From Lepus europaeus (Eukaryota; Chordata; Mammalia; Lagomorpha; Leporidae), in NCBI RefSeq assembly GCF_033115175.1, contig NC_084835.1:25749858-25813857 (forward strand): DNA of 64,000 nucleotides. The letters are read 5' to 3'. A program made the position numbers and the translations under genes. The notes beneath the pieces were generated by a model. It searched no databases. It was not told where the DNA came from and worked only from the letters and a program-made list of their open reading frames with translations. The stretch's first letter is position 1. Every line of letters begins with the position of its first letter. This document shows positions 11,716 through 32,555 of this stretch, piece after piece.

Positions 11716-13899
11716 TGGATTTGGGTTGTATATTTGTTTGTCAGTTCCACTTTGGGGAGCCTTATGCTGATAAGCCTGGTATTGGCAGGACCCTCTACTC
11801 CCCACCCATCCCCCTAGCACAAGGAAAAGAAAGAACATGGCCAGGTACCCTGGGGTCATGGGCAGGGGTATTAGGGGCCCTGCCTGCCCTGCTCTGTGAT
11901 CCCAGTGGACAGCTGCCCCTGCACTGCACAGGCTACTGCAGAGCAGAGAGAGCAGGACAAGGGCTATGAGCTGAGTGCAGGTGCCCTCCAGGGCTCAGCA
12001 GCAGGGAGCTCCCAAGCCTTCCTTTGTCTGCTTGCAAAGGATGCCTTTGTGTCTGTGGCTGTGCTCATGCTGGGACTTCCCCAGCAGGTGAGGACGTCCC
12101 TGCTGTGCCTGCCAGTGCCTGTGTGCCTGTGGGTGTGCGCCACGGATGGGCTGTGGGTGGTGGTCCTGGGTGAGTGAGGCTCTGTCCCAGTGAGCATCAG
12201 CAAGGGATTGTGGCTGGGCATGCGTTTGTGTGGACGGCTGTGCGGCTCCGTGCCTATGTTGCTGGCTTTGTGTGTCTGTGTATCTGACTGCAGGACTGTA
12301 TGAGGCAGGATAGCTGGGAGAGTCTCTGGGGACTTTGTCCATGTACAACTTTATGTGCATGACTGTTTGCTCCTGCGTAAAGCTACGTGTTTTGCTGTGT
12401 GTCTACCTGTACAGCTATGAACGTTACAGCTGTTTGGCCATGTCCATGGGTACAGCTGTGTGCATGTGGCTGAGTGTGGAAGGGGAGGTACATGTCTGTG
12501 TGTGCACAGCTGGCAGTGGTGGCCGCACAGCCGGTGTGTGACTGCACATCCATGCGCTGCAGAGGGACTGTACGGCTTACCTGCTGTGGCCTGCGTCATG
12601 GCCTTCTCGGGCTGGTGCTGTCTGTAGCCATGTTTCTGTAGAAAGCCCTGCGCCTTTTAGAGTGTGGCTGCTCTCGCTGTGCAGCTCCTCTCACCTCAGC
12701 ACCCTCCCGCTGTCAACCCCTCTGCTCCAGGGGCCATCCCGTCGCTCACCTATCCCAGTGAACAGTCGTTCTAAGCCAGCCAGAGAGGGTGAGAGCAGCC
12801 GGTGGCAGAGTCAGAACTGGAAGACCACAGGTCTGTCTCCCCAGCCTCGTCTGACAGCTCTAAACCCTCCTCCCCCTGGCACCTCGTCTTCCTTTAACGA
12901 TTTGGGTTCCTGTTTGTTTGGGTTTGATGCGACTGTTTTGTTTGAATGCTGTGACCTTTTCCAGAGCAGTGGGGTATCAGGTTTCTGTGTCCTGGGAAAA
13001 ACCCTGTGCTCGGTGGCCGTTGCCTCCGACTGCCACACACACATGTGGGTGTGTGTGCCTGAGGGCCGGGGCTTGGTGCTTCTGTTAGCCCCTATCTGAG
13101 CCAGCTTTGCTTCCATTGACACCTGTGGAGAAAAGGGCACCGCCAGGGGGTTGTATGTAGGCTGCTGTGCCTCTTAACCCCTTAGTCCCTTAGCTGATAG
13201 TGTGGGCATGTTGGGGGCAGATAGCACAGGTCTGGGGCTGGATCTGGGCACAGGCCCTCTCCCCAAATCCTTCAACACAACCTGGCACAGTAGCTGACCT
13301 ACCACCCCCTGCCCAGGGGCATCCTTCCCCATCCTGCTGTGAGAGGGAAGAGTCAAGAGCATCTTCTCTGAGTTGTCCTCCTGGGCTCGGGCTCTCACTC
13401 CCTCCTACCCAGCAGTCAGTTCCAGGAACCTCCCCCCCCCCCACCTCTCCCCTCCCAGATCCCCCCTGCAGGCCTCAGGAGGGCTGACCCGGGGCCTCTG
13501 ACCCAGCAGCACCCCTCCCCCCACCCTCGTTGATGTCTCTGCCTTAAATGTGCTTTGTACGTGAGAGCAGGGATTAATGCGTGAGTGTGTGTATGGGAGA
13601 GCAATTTGAAAGGTCATCTACAGGAAGGAAGCAGCAGCCCCATTCTGTGCTGACCTCCCCCTCCCCCCACTCTTTTACCCCTAGTGACTCAGGCCCCAGC
13701 TTTCACGTGGGGCCTGGCCTGTGGATCAAGCTGCAGTCCTTCGGATGGATGTGAGGACAGGGACAGACTTGTGGCAGCAGGCCAAGCACTCTACCTATCT
13801 CCCAAATGCCTCCCCACCTATACCCCAGTGGCACCCCTTGATGCTAGTCAGCTCCTCCGTGCTCGCAGATGGGCATCTGCCGCACTGTGCGCACCTTTT
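11716..13899. other. TEX264-GRM2 intergenic region
   Basis: No gene or young repeat is seen. About 12050-12550 is enriched in tgtgtg and ctgtgt words, giving long meaningless open frames. A run of nine or more C is present at 13430-13442. Confidence 0.7.
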
Positions 13900-14019
13900 G
13901 GGGCTTCCTAACCCCGTGCCCCATGCCCTGTTCTGGCCACCCTCTCGGACGCAGTCCGACTGCAGGGTGGAGGGGGCGGTGAGGCACCTGCTCCAGCGCT
14001 GAGCGGGAGCGCCCGGGGA

Positions 14020-14045
14020 TTCAGCACCACGCGGCGGACAGCTCC
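14020..14045 (+). promoter_or_regulatory. GRM2: expanded RE1 (REST/NRSF) site
   Basis: The left half TTCAGCACC (14020-14028) is an exact consensus half. The right half GGACAGCTCC (14036-14045) differs from GGACAGCGCC by one base. The gap between halves is 7 bases instead of 2, so the half-site spacing is 5 bp longer than canonical, within the expanded spacing class that REST is known to bind. It lies about 200 bp upstream of the inferred start of a neuronal gene, where a REST repressor site makes sense. Confidence 0.65.
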
Positions 14046-14169
14046 AGGCTCGGTGGACCCGCGAAGAGCGGGAGCTGTGGGAGGCGCAGGGTGAGGAGCT
14101 GGGGGGTGGGGGGGTGAGGCAGGACGGAGAGGTGGGGGCCGGGCTGGGAGCGGGAGACCCGGAGTTGGG

Positions 14170-14222
14170 AGGAAAGGAGGAGGGACTGGGGGCGGGCCGG
14201 GGGCGGGGGCGGGGCGGGCCGC
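14170..14222 (+). promoter_or_regulatory. GRM2: GC boxes / potential G-quadruplex
   Basis: Successive G-runs (ggggg, gggcggg, ggggg, gggggcgggg) separated by one to three bases match Sp/KLF sites and also a G-quadruplex pattern. They lie immediately upstream of exon 1. Confidence 0.6.
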
Positions 14223-14244
14223 GATTGAAAGCTGCGGGGCGGCC

Positions 14245-14346
14245 GGGCGGAGCGCGCAGAGCCAGCGAGCGAGCAAGCAAGCTGGAGCTGGATCCCCGCG
14301 CCCCCTGCTCACTCCGATTCTCTCCGCGCCAGAGCGGGCGCGCCAG
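14245..14346 (+). other. GRM2: GRM2 5' untranslated exon 1 (start approximate)
   Basis: The donor gcgccag|gtaggg at 14346/14347 follows the GC-box cluster. A second donor, gtgagc, is available at 14352. No AUG-initiated frame joins exon 2. GRM2 in other mammals also has a non-coding first exon. The 5' boundary is an estimate. Confidence 0.6.
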
Positions 14347-24214
<9,868 letters not shown>

Positions 24215-24697
24215 AGCCCCCCGTAGTGCTGCCCTGACACAGCTGCTCCCGGCACCCAGCATAGATCTGCGTCCAGGGCCAGGAGGAAGTTGGCTGGAGC
24301 ACTGCAATAATGCCCACCCCATGCCCGCCCCCAGAGTCACTGCCTCCTGCTTGCCCCAACCCTTCGGAGTCCGAAGTCGGGGTCCCTGGCCTGGGAGCCC
24401 CTGCAGCGGTCACAGGTGCCCTTGCAGCCGTTCCCCTCCCTGCCCTGTCCAGGGCTCCCAGGGGAGCGAGCCAGGGTGCACTGCCCCAGAACGGGCTGGC
24501 TGAGGACGGCAGGCCCCAGCCCCCAGTCAGCAAAGGTGCTTCCAGCCCAGTCCTTCCCCTAGGGCCTTTTTAATTTTTTATATAAGTTACTCTGGGGTGG
24601 GGAGGGTGGTAATCGTGCGGGCCATTCCTCCCCCGGCACAGTAGCTTGTCCTGTGGTTTATTTTGTATTATCTGTAAATAAACAGTCTTTATTTAAA
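24215..24697 (+). other. GRM2: GRM2 3' UTR
   Basis: About 480 nt between the stop and the poly(A) signal plus roughly 15 nt. The end is set at the genomic A-run, which hides the exact cleavage base. Confidence 0.85.
24677..24682 (+). terminator. GRM2: GRM2 poly(A) signal AATAAA
   Basis: A canonical AATAAA within tctgtaaataaacagtcttt, 463 nt after the stop. Confidence 0.9.
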
Positions 24698-27239
24698 AAA
24701 AAAAATCACTCTTTGCCCTTGACCCAGGGGGCCCCTTGCAGCCACCACGACCTCCCGATCTTCCTTCCTCTAGGATCTGTTGGCTCTGCACTGTGCCTGA
24801 CGATAGGACCGGGAGGTGGAGAGGAACAAACCGCCCAAGGCTGTCCGGGGCTGAGGTATCAGCAGACAGGCTCAGCTGGCTGGCCCTGCAAGGGTTTCCC
24901 CGAGGCTGTCCTTGGGGACTGGGGACAGCGTGGGCGTTGATGGGACGGGAGGGAGGGGGCAGCAGACTGTGGCCCCAAGGAGCGGCCAGCCTGCCTGCCT
25001 GCCTGCCACTGGAGGAGCCACTGGTCCGTGAGCAGCCAGGCTGTGCGTTCGGTGCAGAGGGAACCAAGGGACGGATTGAGGCCAAACGCTGCCTGTTCAC
25101 AGGGCACGGACAAGCCTGGGGGTAGGGGTGGGAGCAGCAGGGAGCTGGAAGCCTGTAGGAAGTCGGGGTGGGGGCGCCCAGCGCCCTTAGGGGCAACACC
25201 CTCCTTTACCGTTTGGGCTTCACCAGCAGAGGGCGCCAAGGCACAGCCTCGTTCTCACGGTCTGGTGGCAACAGCTGCCCTCGTGTGGCCTAGAGGGCGG
25301 TAGGCGCCCAACCAAAGAACCTAGGGGTTTGGGGGCCCAGGTAGTTCAGAGAGGCGTGGTCCTGCGTCAGCAGGGGGACAGGTCAGGGACATTTGTTATT
25401 TTCAGGTGAACTCGTTTGCATGCACAGACTGGCAAGGCTCTGGAAAATAAGGTTAACAATTTAAAAAGTGGCAAAAAAAAAAAAAAAGAAAAGAAAAAAC
25501 AAAGGGATGGGAGTGGCTTTTCCTCCAGCCAACATCTGGGATGTGAGGATGACCGAGAAAATCTAGAAGGCCTGATTGGATTTGAATGTCATCAACCATG
25601 AATACTGTCCCACACAACATTTGGGATAGACTGACACTAAAGTGGCGTGTTCTCCGACACTCAGACTTTCCTCCGCTGACTGTGGCGGCCCCATTGCCAT
25701 GGTCTCTGTTCCAGCTGCCTGGCCCCAAATAGCACAGGCCTGGATGCAGTTCCTGGTGGCCAGGTGCAGGGCGTGGTAGTCCAGGGGCCAGCGCTGGCCC
25801 CCGCCTCCGCTATGTTTTCTTGCTCTTCCTTGGCCACCTTTGGCTACCTGAGTCCCCAGTCCCTGGTCAAAGCCAGATGGGGCTTTAATCCCTTGCCCCT
25901 AAAAAGCAACACTGTGCATTCCTTGAAGTGGTGGTGACCTTGGTCACAGCTAGGAAGGTACCGGGTTGCTCTGGGAAGGGGCTCCTTCGCTCCCTGGCCC
26001 ACGTCTCCAGGGACCAGCCAGGGCTCTGGGGCAGGAGGTGGGTGAGGAGGCCCTCAGCACCTCGCACCTGCCCACCTCGCCCGCCCTTGCAGAGCAAACT
26101 CCATGCTCCCTGTCCCGAGCACTTGGCAGCCCCACCCCTGCATGCATAGTGCCCATCCTGTGTTACGTGGGCAGCCCCTCACAGCGCTGTGGGCCCTGGC
26201 TCCTCAACTCCTGGTCCTCCCCACTGCCGCAGAGACCCAGCTCCCCAGCTCACCAACCCGAGTGCCCCTCCTGGTCCTGGGGGCCTGGCTTGTGCTCCCA
26301 CCCCTAACCCCCAGCACCATCATCTGGGTCTCTGGAAGACATAACAGTTCTGCCTGGGACAGGGATGGGGGCACGGAGACCCCCATTCTGTCTGCTTATG
26401 TTAGAGAGCCGTGCCCCTTCTGGAGCCAGGACCGGAGACGCCCAGGATCTGGTCGGGTCCTCCTGGTGACCCCACTGGCCCTGACTGGAATGGCCAGGTT
26501 GCTTTGCTCGGGCAGCCAGAGTTTACACGGAGGCCCAGGTCTTTCTCCATGGCATTGTTAAAGGACCTGCTCAGCCCCCCTCCCATCCTGTCCCCTGTCC
26601 CTCTGAAAATTGAAGAGTGGTCCCTAGCCTGTCAGGGCTGAGGCGGGGGTGGGCTGGCTCTCTTGTACTCAACCATGGGTCCCGGTGGCCTGGGTGAAGG
26701 TGGTTCCAGCTGTTCTGCTCCCTGCCCCCCAGTCCAGGGAGGTGGGCACGGGCTTGTCATCAAGGCAACATGCGAGCCCTGTCCAGGAGTGCACCCTGGA
26801 GACAGGACATCTGAGTCCAAGAGGAAGCTGCTGATGTGCTGTGTGGAGCGGTGGGGGACAAGAGGTAGGCATGACCTGGAGCTGGGAGCAAGAGACCCAC
26901 GCTCGCCATCCCGGGAGTCCTGGGAGGGGGCCTCCCCAGAGCCACCCTCCTGCTATCGCCCCATCCCACCCTGGCTGCTCGGACTGCTGCGCCTGGCAGG
27001 TGGGGAGGGTGGGGAAGGGGGCATTCCTCAGAGTCTCAGAACCCCAGAGTCTACAAAGGCCCCCACCCCAGGTTTTGGCAGGAAAAGGAAAGAAACCCGG
27101 CGCCGCTCCTCCTGTGGGCCAGAGGGGTTAAGAGATGGGACGCCCTGGGGGCGCCCGGGGAGAGGGAGGAAGGTGGTGGGGAGGAGAGAGACCTGCAGGC
27201 TTCAGCCCCCGAGGGCTCTCGCCAAGATGCCAGCTTTTT
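24698..27239. other. intergenic, GC-rich, no gene recognised
   Basis: Unique sequence with many chance open frames (for example 26663-27247). It includes the CTCF-type motif cluster near 25223, an A-rich run at 25473-25501 and a (cctg)n stretch near 24989-25007. Part of 25530-25670 (catttgggatagactgacac) looks like a decayed old interspersed repeat that I cannot name. Confidence 0.6.
25223..25236 (+). promoter_or_regulatory. CTCF-type motif (perfect core)
   Basis: CCAGCAGAGGGCGC matches the CTCF core CCASYAGRKGGCRS at all 14 positions. A second, opposite-strand site with 12 of 14 matches follows at 25275-25288 (CTGCCCTCGTGTGG). The position, about 540 bp after the GRM2 poly(A) signal, suits a boundary between GRM2 and the IQCF cluster. 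Confidence 0.65.
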
Positions 27240-27240
27240 T

Positions 27241-27590
27241 ACAATAGAAAAATGGCTTTATTCTTCTGTGCAGACAGTGCCAGCTCCCTCTAAACAGCAC
27301 CAGCATTGCCAAAAAACACAGAAAGAAAATACAAGTATAACCTCCAGCCTCGTGGTGCACAAAGAACCATCGTCAGCATTTCTGGTGCAGCACGCGAGAC
27401 AGGTTTCCATGCAGTTTTACAGAGAAGGGAGATGGAAATACTTTCATCAAAACGGGATCATCCCATATGCCTGGCTTTTTTTTTTTAGTGAAGGTCTAAT
27501 TTTACTTGACTCTAATTGAAGAAAATGAATGTGAAGTAAAACTGAATAAATTCTTCAGCCTCGCAGTCACTGCTTCACCGCAGAAGGTAT
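27241..27590 (-). other. possible 3' end of a minus-strand transcript
   Basis: Read on the minus strand, this AT-richer block ends with AATAAA (complement of tttatt at 27258-27263) followed by catttttctattgt, and is preceded by about 300 nt that look like a 3' UTR (ttttctttctgtgttttttg). There is no long coding frame. It could be an unannotated lncRNA end or an old processed pseudogene. Confidence 0.25.
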
Positions 27591-27739
27591 TCTCTCTCTA
27601 GAGCGCTCTACGCGGAGCGTGAGAGACGGACCGACCCTGAGAGGCAGGCATTCCTGCCCTCCCAGGGCCGCTGAGGAGAGCTGACCAGTTGTCCATCTTC
27701 TTGCAGCCCGAATGGGAGGGCTCATTGCCTAGGGAAAGC

Positions 27740-28110
27740 GCGTGGTTGAGGTTTGGGTGCTGAATGGCCCCCAAAGGCCCCATGTGTTTAAAGTTTGGTC
27801 CCCAGTATCTTATGTGAATGGCACGAGGAGGGGGAAATGCAGTCCCATGCTGGTGTCTGAAGGTGTGGCCTTTGGGAAACGGTTGGACTGGGGCACTAGG
27901 GTGCAGCCCCCGAGGTAAGTGCTGGTGGCTTTGTGAGCAATCGCACGCACAGACGCTCCCGCCTGCCATGTGATGCTCTGGCCCAGCTCGGGCTCCACAG
28001 CAAGCACACCAGCACCAGGTGCCGAACCAGTGGGGCCGCCCAGTCCTGGCCTGCGAATGTCCCAAACCGTGAGTGAACATTAACCTCTTCCTTGCTTCAG
28101 GTGGGAACAA
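27740..28110 (+). repeat. old interspersed repeat, probably MER-type
   Basis: The sequence gctgaatggcccccaaaggc, 'gtttggtccccagtatctta', 'gaaggtgtggcctttgggaa' and 'gtgagtgaacattaacctct' resembles a class of non-autonomous mammalian elements with these words in this order. The family name is not certain. Confidence 0.45.
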
Positions 28111-28279
28111 AAAGCTGGCCGAGGAGCCGTGATCCGGGCCAGTGGCTGTGAACACTGCCCCCGGCCCTGGAACTGTGGGCCGTGCGCCCGTCATTGAGGC
28201 ACTGCAGCCACACACAGACAGGGTGGTCCGCACACCCTGGAGGAAGGGCCCTTGCTGCAACCTACTATGTTCACTTAGC

Positions 28280-28550
28280 TCCTGAATCTTTCCTGGAGTT
28301 GTATAGTTTTTACTTTTACATTTGGATGTGCGATGAGATGGGGTCGGTATTAATTTTCTCTCAGTGGCTACTATTCAGGTTTCCAGCACCCTTGGTTAAA
28401 AGTCTCTCTTTTTCCACAACTGAATTGTATTGGCTTCCTTGCCTTATCAATTGACCATCAATCAGTGGTTTTGTTTCTGGATTCTGTTACGTCTTACTGC
28501 GACTTGTTTATCCTGAAAGGCGTCACACTGGGTTAACTACACTGCAGCTT
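28280..28550 (-). mobile_element. L1 ORF2 fragment (antisense)
   Basis: The words 'tttcctggagttgtatagtt', 'tttccagcacccttggttaa', 'tccacaactgaattgtattg' and 'tcaattgaccatcaatcagt' follow an antisense ORF2 stretch of an ancient L1, heavily mutated. Confidence 0.7.
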
Positions 28551-28562
28551 TTGAGTAAATCT

Positions 28563-28897
28563 TTGTTTAAAAATTTTATTTATTTATTTAAGAGGTAGAG
28601 TTAGGGAGGGAGAGAGAAACGGAGGGAGAGAGAGAGGTCTCCCATCTGCTGGTTCACTCCCCAAATGACTGCAATGGCCAGAGCTGGGCCAGTCCAAAGC
28701 CAGAAGCCAGGAGATTGTTCCTCGTCTCCCACGTGAGTGCAGGGGCCCAAGCTCTTGGGCATCTTCTGCTGCTTTCCCACGTGCCTTAGCAGGGAGCTGG
28801 ATTGAAAGAGGAGCAGCCGGGACACAAACTTGTGCCCATGTGGGATGCCGGTGCCACAGAAAGAGGTGTAGCCGGCTTTGCCACAGCACCGGCCACT
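28563..28897 (-). mobile_element. C-SINE (lagomorph CSINE)
   Basis: Minus-strand copy: A/T tail at the left, head (ccacagcaccggcc) at the right. It is flanked by a perfect 12-bp target duplication ttgagtaaatct (28551-28562 and 28898-28909). Confidence 0.95.
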
Positions 28898-28909
28898 TGA
28901 GTAAATCTG

Positions 28910-29270
28910 GAGATTGGGGAGGAAGTCCTCCAATTTTATGTTTTTTTTTTTTTAATGATTGTTTTTGTTGTTCTAGTTTGAATATTTCAAATATATAGTC
29001 AACGTATTTCAAAATTTTAGAATCACCCTTTCAAGTTTTACTTAAAACATCTGTAGAAATTTTGAGACTGCATTGAAGTCAACTTGTGAAAAACTGTGAT
29101 CTTAACAATATTGTCATTTAATTCATGAATTTGGCATATGTTTCATACAGTTCAGTCTTTCTCATTTCTTTCAGCAATGTTTGTAGTTTTTAGTGTAGGA
29201 GTCTTACAGTTAGGTTAGTTGTTCCTATTCCTAGGCATTTTTTTTTTTATGCTATAATAGGGAATGATTT
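28910..29270 (-). mobile_element. L1 ORF2 fragment (antisense)
   Basis: Continuation of the same old L1 after the SINE: 'gatcttaacaatattgtcat', 'tttctttcagcaatgtttgt' and 'ttgttcctattcctaggcat' are recognisable antisense ORF2 words. Confidence 0.75.
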
Positions 29271-29284
29271 TTTAAAATTCTTTT

Positions 29285-29602
29285 TTATTTTTAGTCTTTT
29301 ATTTGAAAGGCAGAATGACAGAGAGAAAGACAGACAAAGAGAGATCTTCCAATTGCTGGCTCCCTCTCCAAATGCCTGCAACAGCCAGAGCTGGGCCAGA
29401 CAGAAGTCAGGAACCCAGGACTCAACCTAGGTCTCCCATGTGGGTGGCAGGGACCCAACCACTTGTGCATTATCTGTTGCCTCCCAGGGTCTCCATTAAC
29501 AAGAAGTTAGAATGGGAAGCAGCACACAGACTCCAAGCCAGGCTCTCGGCTGTGGGATGTGGCACCCAGCTGGCAGCTACACTGCTGTTCCATAATGTTC
29601 AC
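29285..29602 (-). mobile_element. C-SINE, older copy
   Basis: 'ttgaaaggcagaatgacaga' tail-side motif, then 'ccaaatgcctgcaacagcca' and 'gaacccaggactcaacctag'. Divergent from the young consensus; no clear target duplication. Confidence 0.8.
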
Positions 29603-29667
29603 CTCTGGGAAATTACTCTGTAAAATATTTCATTTTCTAGCATGTTGTTAGCATATAAAAATTTACT

Positions 29668-29962
29668 TGGAGCAAGATATTTGACTTAGTGCTTAAGGCG
29701 CTGGAGTTCCATGTCAGAGTACCTGGTTTCAAGTCTCAGCTTTGCTCCCAAGTCCAGCTTACTGCTCAAACACACCCTTGGAGGCTCAAGTGACTGGGTC
29801 CTGTCACCCACATGGGAGACCTGGGTTGATCCTGGCCCTGAGCTTCAGCTTAGCCCAGCCCCAGCCTTGGAAGGTATTTGTGTGTGGAGTGAACCAGTGA
29901 ACGGTGAATGAAAGTCCCCCCCACCACCACCACCCCTCTCTCTGTCAAGGAAAAAAATATAT
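29668..29962 (+). mobile_element. C-SINE, older copy
   Basis: Plus-strand copy from 'tttgacttagtgcttaaggc' through a B-box-like 'ctggtttcaagtctcag' to a CT-rich and A-rich tail. Confidence 0.75.
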
Positions 29963-30039
29963 AGAATTGAGTTTTGAAGTTGTGGGACATTACACAAGAC
30001 CATTTTTTTTATCCCCTCACCATAGCTCCGTGTGTGTGT

Positions 30040-30691
30040 GTAGTGAGATCTCACTTAGCACTTGGTCAAGGCTACAACACCCCATTACTCACCAGCGCTT
30101 ATTCTGTCCCACGGCACCTGCGTTCCTCAGCCCACACCTCGCCACTTCCGCCCTCCGTTCCCTGGCAACCACCGTTTCCTCTGTGCTTCTGTGTTTTGAC
30201 CTTTTTAGATCCCGCATGTAAACGACACAGGACTTGATCTCAGGCACCTGAGGTGGTATGCGGGGATCTCAAGCGGTGACCTAATCCGCTCCACCAGGAC
30301 ACCTGCTTCCATCCGTACCGTTTTCCATGGCGACCGCATCAGCATTGCTACCGACAGGGTTACAGGGTTCTCCTTCCACACGCCAGCCGGCACTCGGTGT
30401 CCTTTGTCTTTCTGATCATGGTGCTGTGATGTCTCACCGTGGCTTTTGTTCGCATTTTTCTGGTGATTAGTGATGTTGACCAGCTTTTAATTTCCCTGTT
30501 GGCCATTGTATGACTTCATTTGAGAAATGTCTACTCATGTCCTTTGCCCATTTTTAGATTGGGTTGTCGCTGTTGTGTTGTTTGCATTCCTTAGATCTTT
30601 TGGATATTAACTCCATATTAGGTGTATGGTTTGCAAATGTTTCCTCCCATTCTGGAGATTGTCTCTCCACACTGGTGGTTAATTTTTAATA
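30040..30691 (-). mobile_element. L1 3' UTR / ORF2 end (antisense)
   Basis: 'ccctggcaaccaccgtttcc', 'ttttagatcccgcatgtaaa', 'tggatattaactccatatta' and 'ggtttgcaaatgtttcctcc' are typical antisense words from the 3' end of old L1s. Confidence 0.75.
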
Positions 30692-30701
30692 TAATTCCAC
30701 T

Positions 30702-31023
30702 GACAGGTCCAGTGCCATGGCTCACTTGGTTAATCCTCCACCTGCAGAGCTGGCATCCCATATGGGCGCCGGGTTCTAGTCCCGGTTGCCCCCTTCCAGG
30801 CCAGCTCTCTGCTGTGGCCCAGGAGTGCAATGGAGGATGGCCCAAGTACTTGGGCCCTGCACCCCATGGGAGACCAGGAGAAGCACCTGGCTCCTGGCTT
30901 TGGATCGGCGCAACATGCTGGCCATAGCAGCAATTTGGGGGGTGAACCAACGGAAGGAAGACCTTTCTCTCTGTCTCTCTCTCCCACTGTGTATAACTCT
31001 ACCTGTCAAATAAAAAAAATATG
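30702..31023 (+). mobile_element. C-SINE
   Basis: Has B box gggttctagtcccgg, 'tggcccaagtacttgggccc' and an A-rich tail. Perfect 10-bp target duplication taattccact (30692-30701 and 31024-31033). Confidence 0.95.
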
Positions 31024-31033
31024 TAATTCCACT

Positions 31034-31547
31034 TGGGACTAAGAATATGTATTGTATGACTTCAATTGCTTTGAGTTCTTATTTATTGTTTTATAGCCCA
31101 GAATATGATTTACTCCAGTGACTGCTCCGCTGCTACAGAAATTAACTGCTCTACCATAGGCACTGCAGTTAATGCTCTGTGCTTTCTACTCAGATGCAGG
31201 TGACAGTAGTGGTTTTCACTCTTGTGTATTGGCATTTTATTTATTAATGACTGAGCAGAGAACATTAAAATCACAAATTCTGATTCTGGATTTGTCTATT
31301 TCTGCTTTTGGTTTTGCCTGTTTTTTGGAGCCATAAACATGTTGAGGATTTTTGTGTCCTCCTTACAAAGTGGACTTGTGAGTTGTCAGTCATTAACTGT
31401 AGTTACAGTTCTTGCCTTGGAATTGAAGAAGTCTGATTATCTATATAGTTACACCAACTTTTTGTTGATTATTGGTTGGGTGGTCTAGCTTACTCTACTG
31501 TTACTCTTTCAATCCATCTGTGACTATATTTAAAATGTGTCACTTGA
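31034..31547 (-). mobile_element. L1 fragment (antisense)
   Basis: AT-rich sequence with ORF2-like words such as 'gcccagaatatgatttactc' and 'ttttggagccataaacatg', continuing the L1 interrupted by the SINE at 30702. Confidence 0.55.
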
Positions 31548-31853
31548 AAAATGTATTTATTTGACAGGCAGAATGACAGGGACAGAGAGAGACTGATTCT
31601 CCATCTGCTGGTTCACTCCCCACATGGTTGCAATGACCAGGGCTGGTCCAGGCCGAAGCTGGCAGCCAGGAACTCCGTCTGGGTCTCCACATGCGTGGCA
31701 GGGGCCCAGGCACTTGGAGCATCCTATGCTGCCTTCCCAGGTGCATTAGCAAGGATCTGGATTGGAAGTGGAGCAGCCAGGAGTCTTACCAGCTCTCTGA
31801 TATATGATGCTGGCGTCGGAGGCAGCTGGCCCACTGCGCCATGACACTGGCCC
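31548..31853 (-). mobile_element. C-SINE, older copy
   Basis: 'atttatttgacaggcagaat' then 'cccacatggttgcaatgacc' and a head 'gcgccatgacactggccccc'. Confidence 0.85.
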
Positions 31854-31871
31854 CCCTAAAATGTATCTCTC

Positions 31872-32550
31872 TCTTTTTTTAAAGATTTATTTATTTTGGC
31901 CGGCACTGTGGCTTAACAGGCTAATCCTCTGCCTTGCGGCGCCGGAACACCGGGTTCTAGTCCCGGTTGGGGCACCAGAATCTATCCCGGTTGCTCCTCT
32001 TCCAGGCCAGCTCTCTGCTATGGCCCAGGAAGGCAGTGGAGGATGGCCCAAGTACTTGGGCCCTGCACCTGCAAGGGAGACCAGGAGAAGCACCTGGCTC
32101 CTGGCTTCGGATCAGCACGATGAACTGGCCGCAGCGGCCATTGGAGGGTGAACCAACGGCAAAAAGGAAGACCTTTCTCTCTGTCTCTCTCTCTCACTAT
32201 CCACTCTGCCTGTCAAAAAAAAAAAAAAAAAAAGATTTATTTATTTCAAAGTCAGAGTTACAGAGATGCAGAGAGAGAGAGAGAGAGGTCTTCCATTCGC
32301 TGGTTCACTCCTCAGGTGGTCACAACAGCTGGAGCTGCGCCAGTCTGAAGTAAGAAGCCAGGAGCTTCTTCCAGATCTCCCACACAGATGCTGGGGCCCA
32401 AGCACTTGGGCCATCTTCCACTGCTTTCCCAGGCCATAGCAGAGAGCTGGATCTGAAGTGGAGCAGCTGAGTCTTGAACCTGTGCCCACATGTGATGCCG
32501 GCACTGCAGGTGGTAGCTCTACCTGCTACACCACAGCGCCAGCCCCAGCA
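31872..32550 (-). mobile_element. C-SINE, older copy split by a younger one
   Basis: The tail side (ctttttttaaagatttattt, 31872-31896) and the body (caaagtcagagttacagaga to ccacagcgccagcccc) are separated by the copy at 31897-32230. Confidence 0.9.
31897..32230 (+). mobile_element. C-SINE inserted into another C-SINE
   Basis: Plus-strand copy from ggccggcactgtggcttaac to a long A tail. It is flanked by a perfect 16-bp duplication aaagatttatttattt (31881-31896 and 32231-32246) that belongs to the host SINE. Confidence 0.95.
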
Positions 32551-32555
32551 GAATA

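Noticed and set aside
26663-27247. 194-codon plus-strand open frame after GRM2
   Set aside because: No domain, no splice partners and multiple overlapping frames; typical of GC-rich intergenic DNA.
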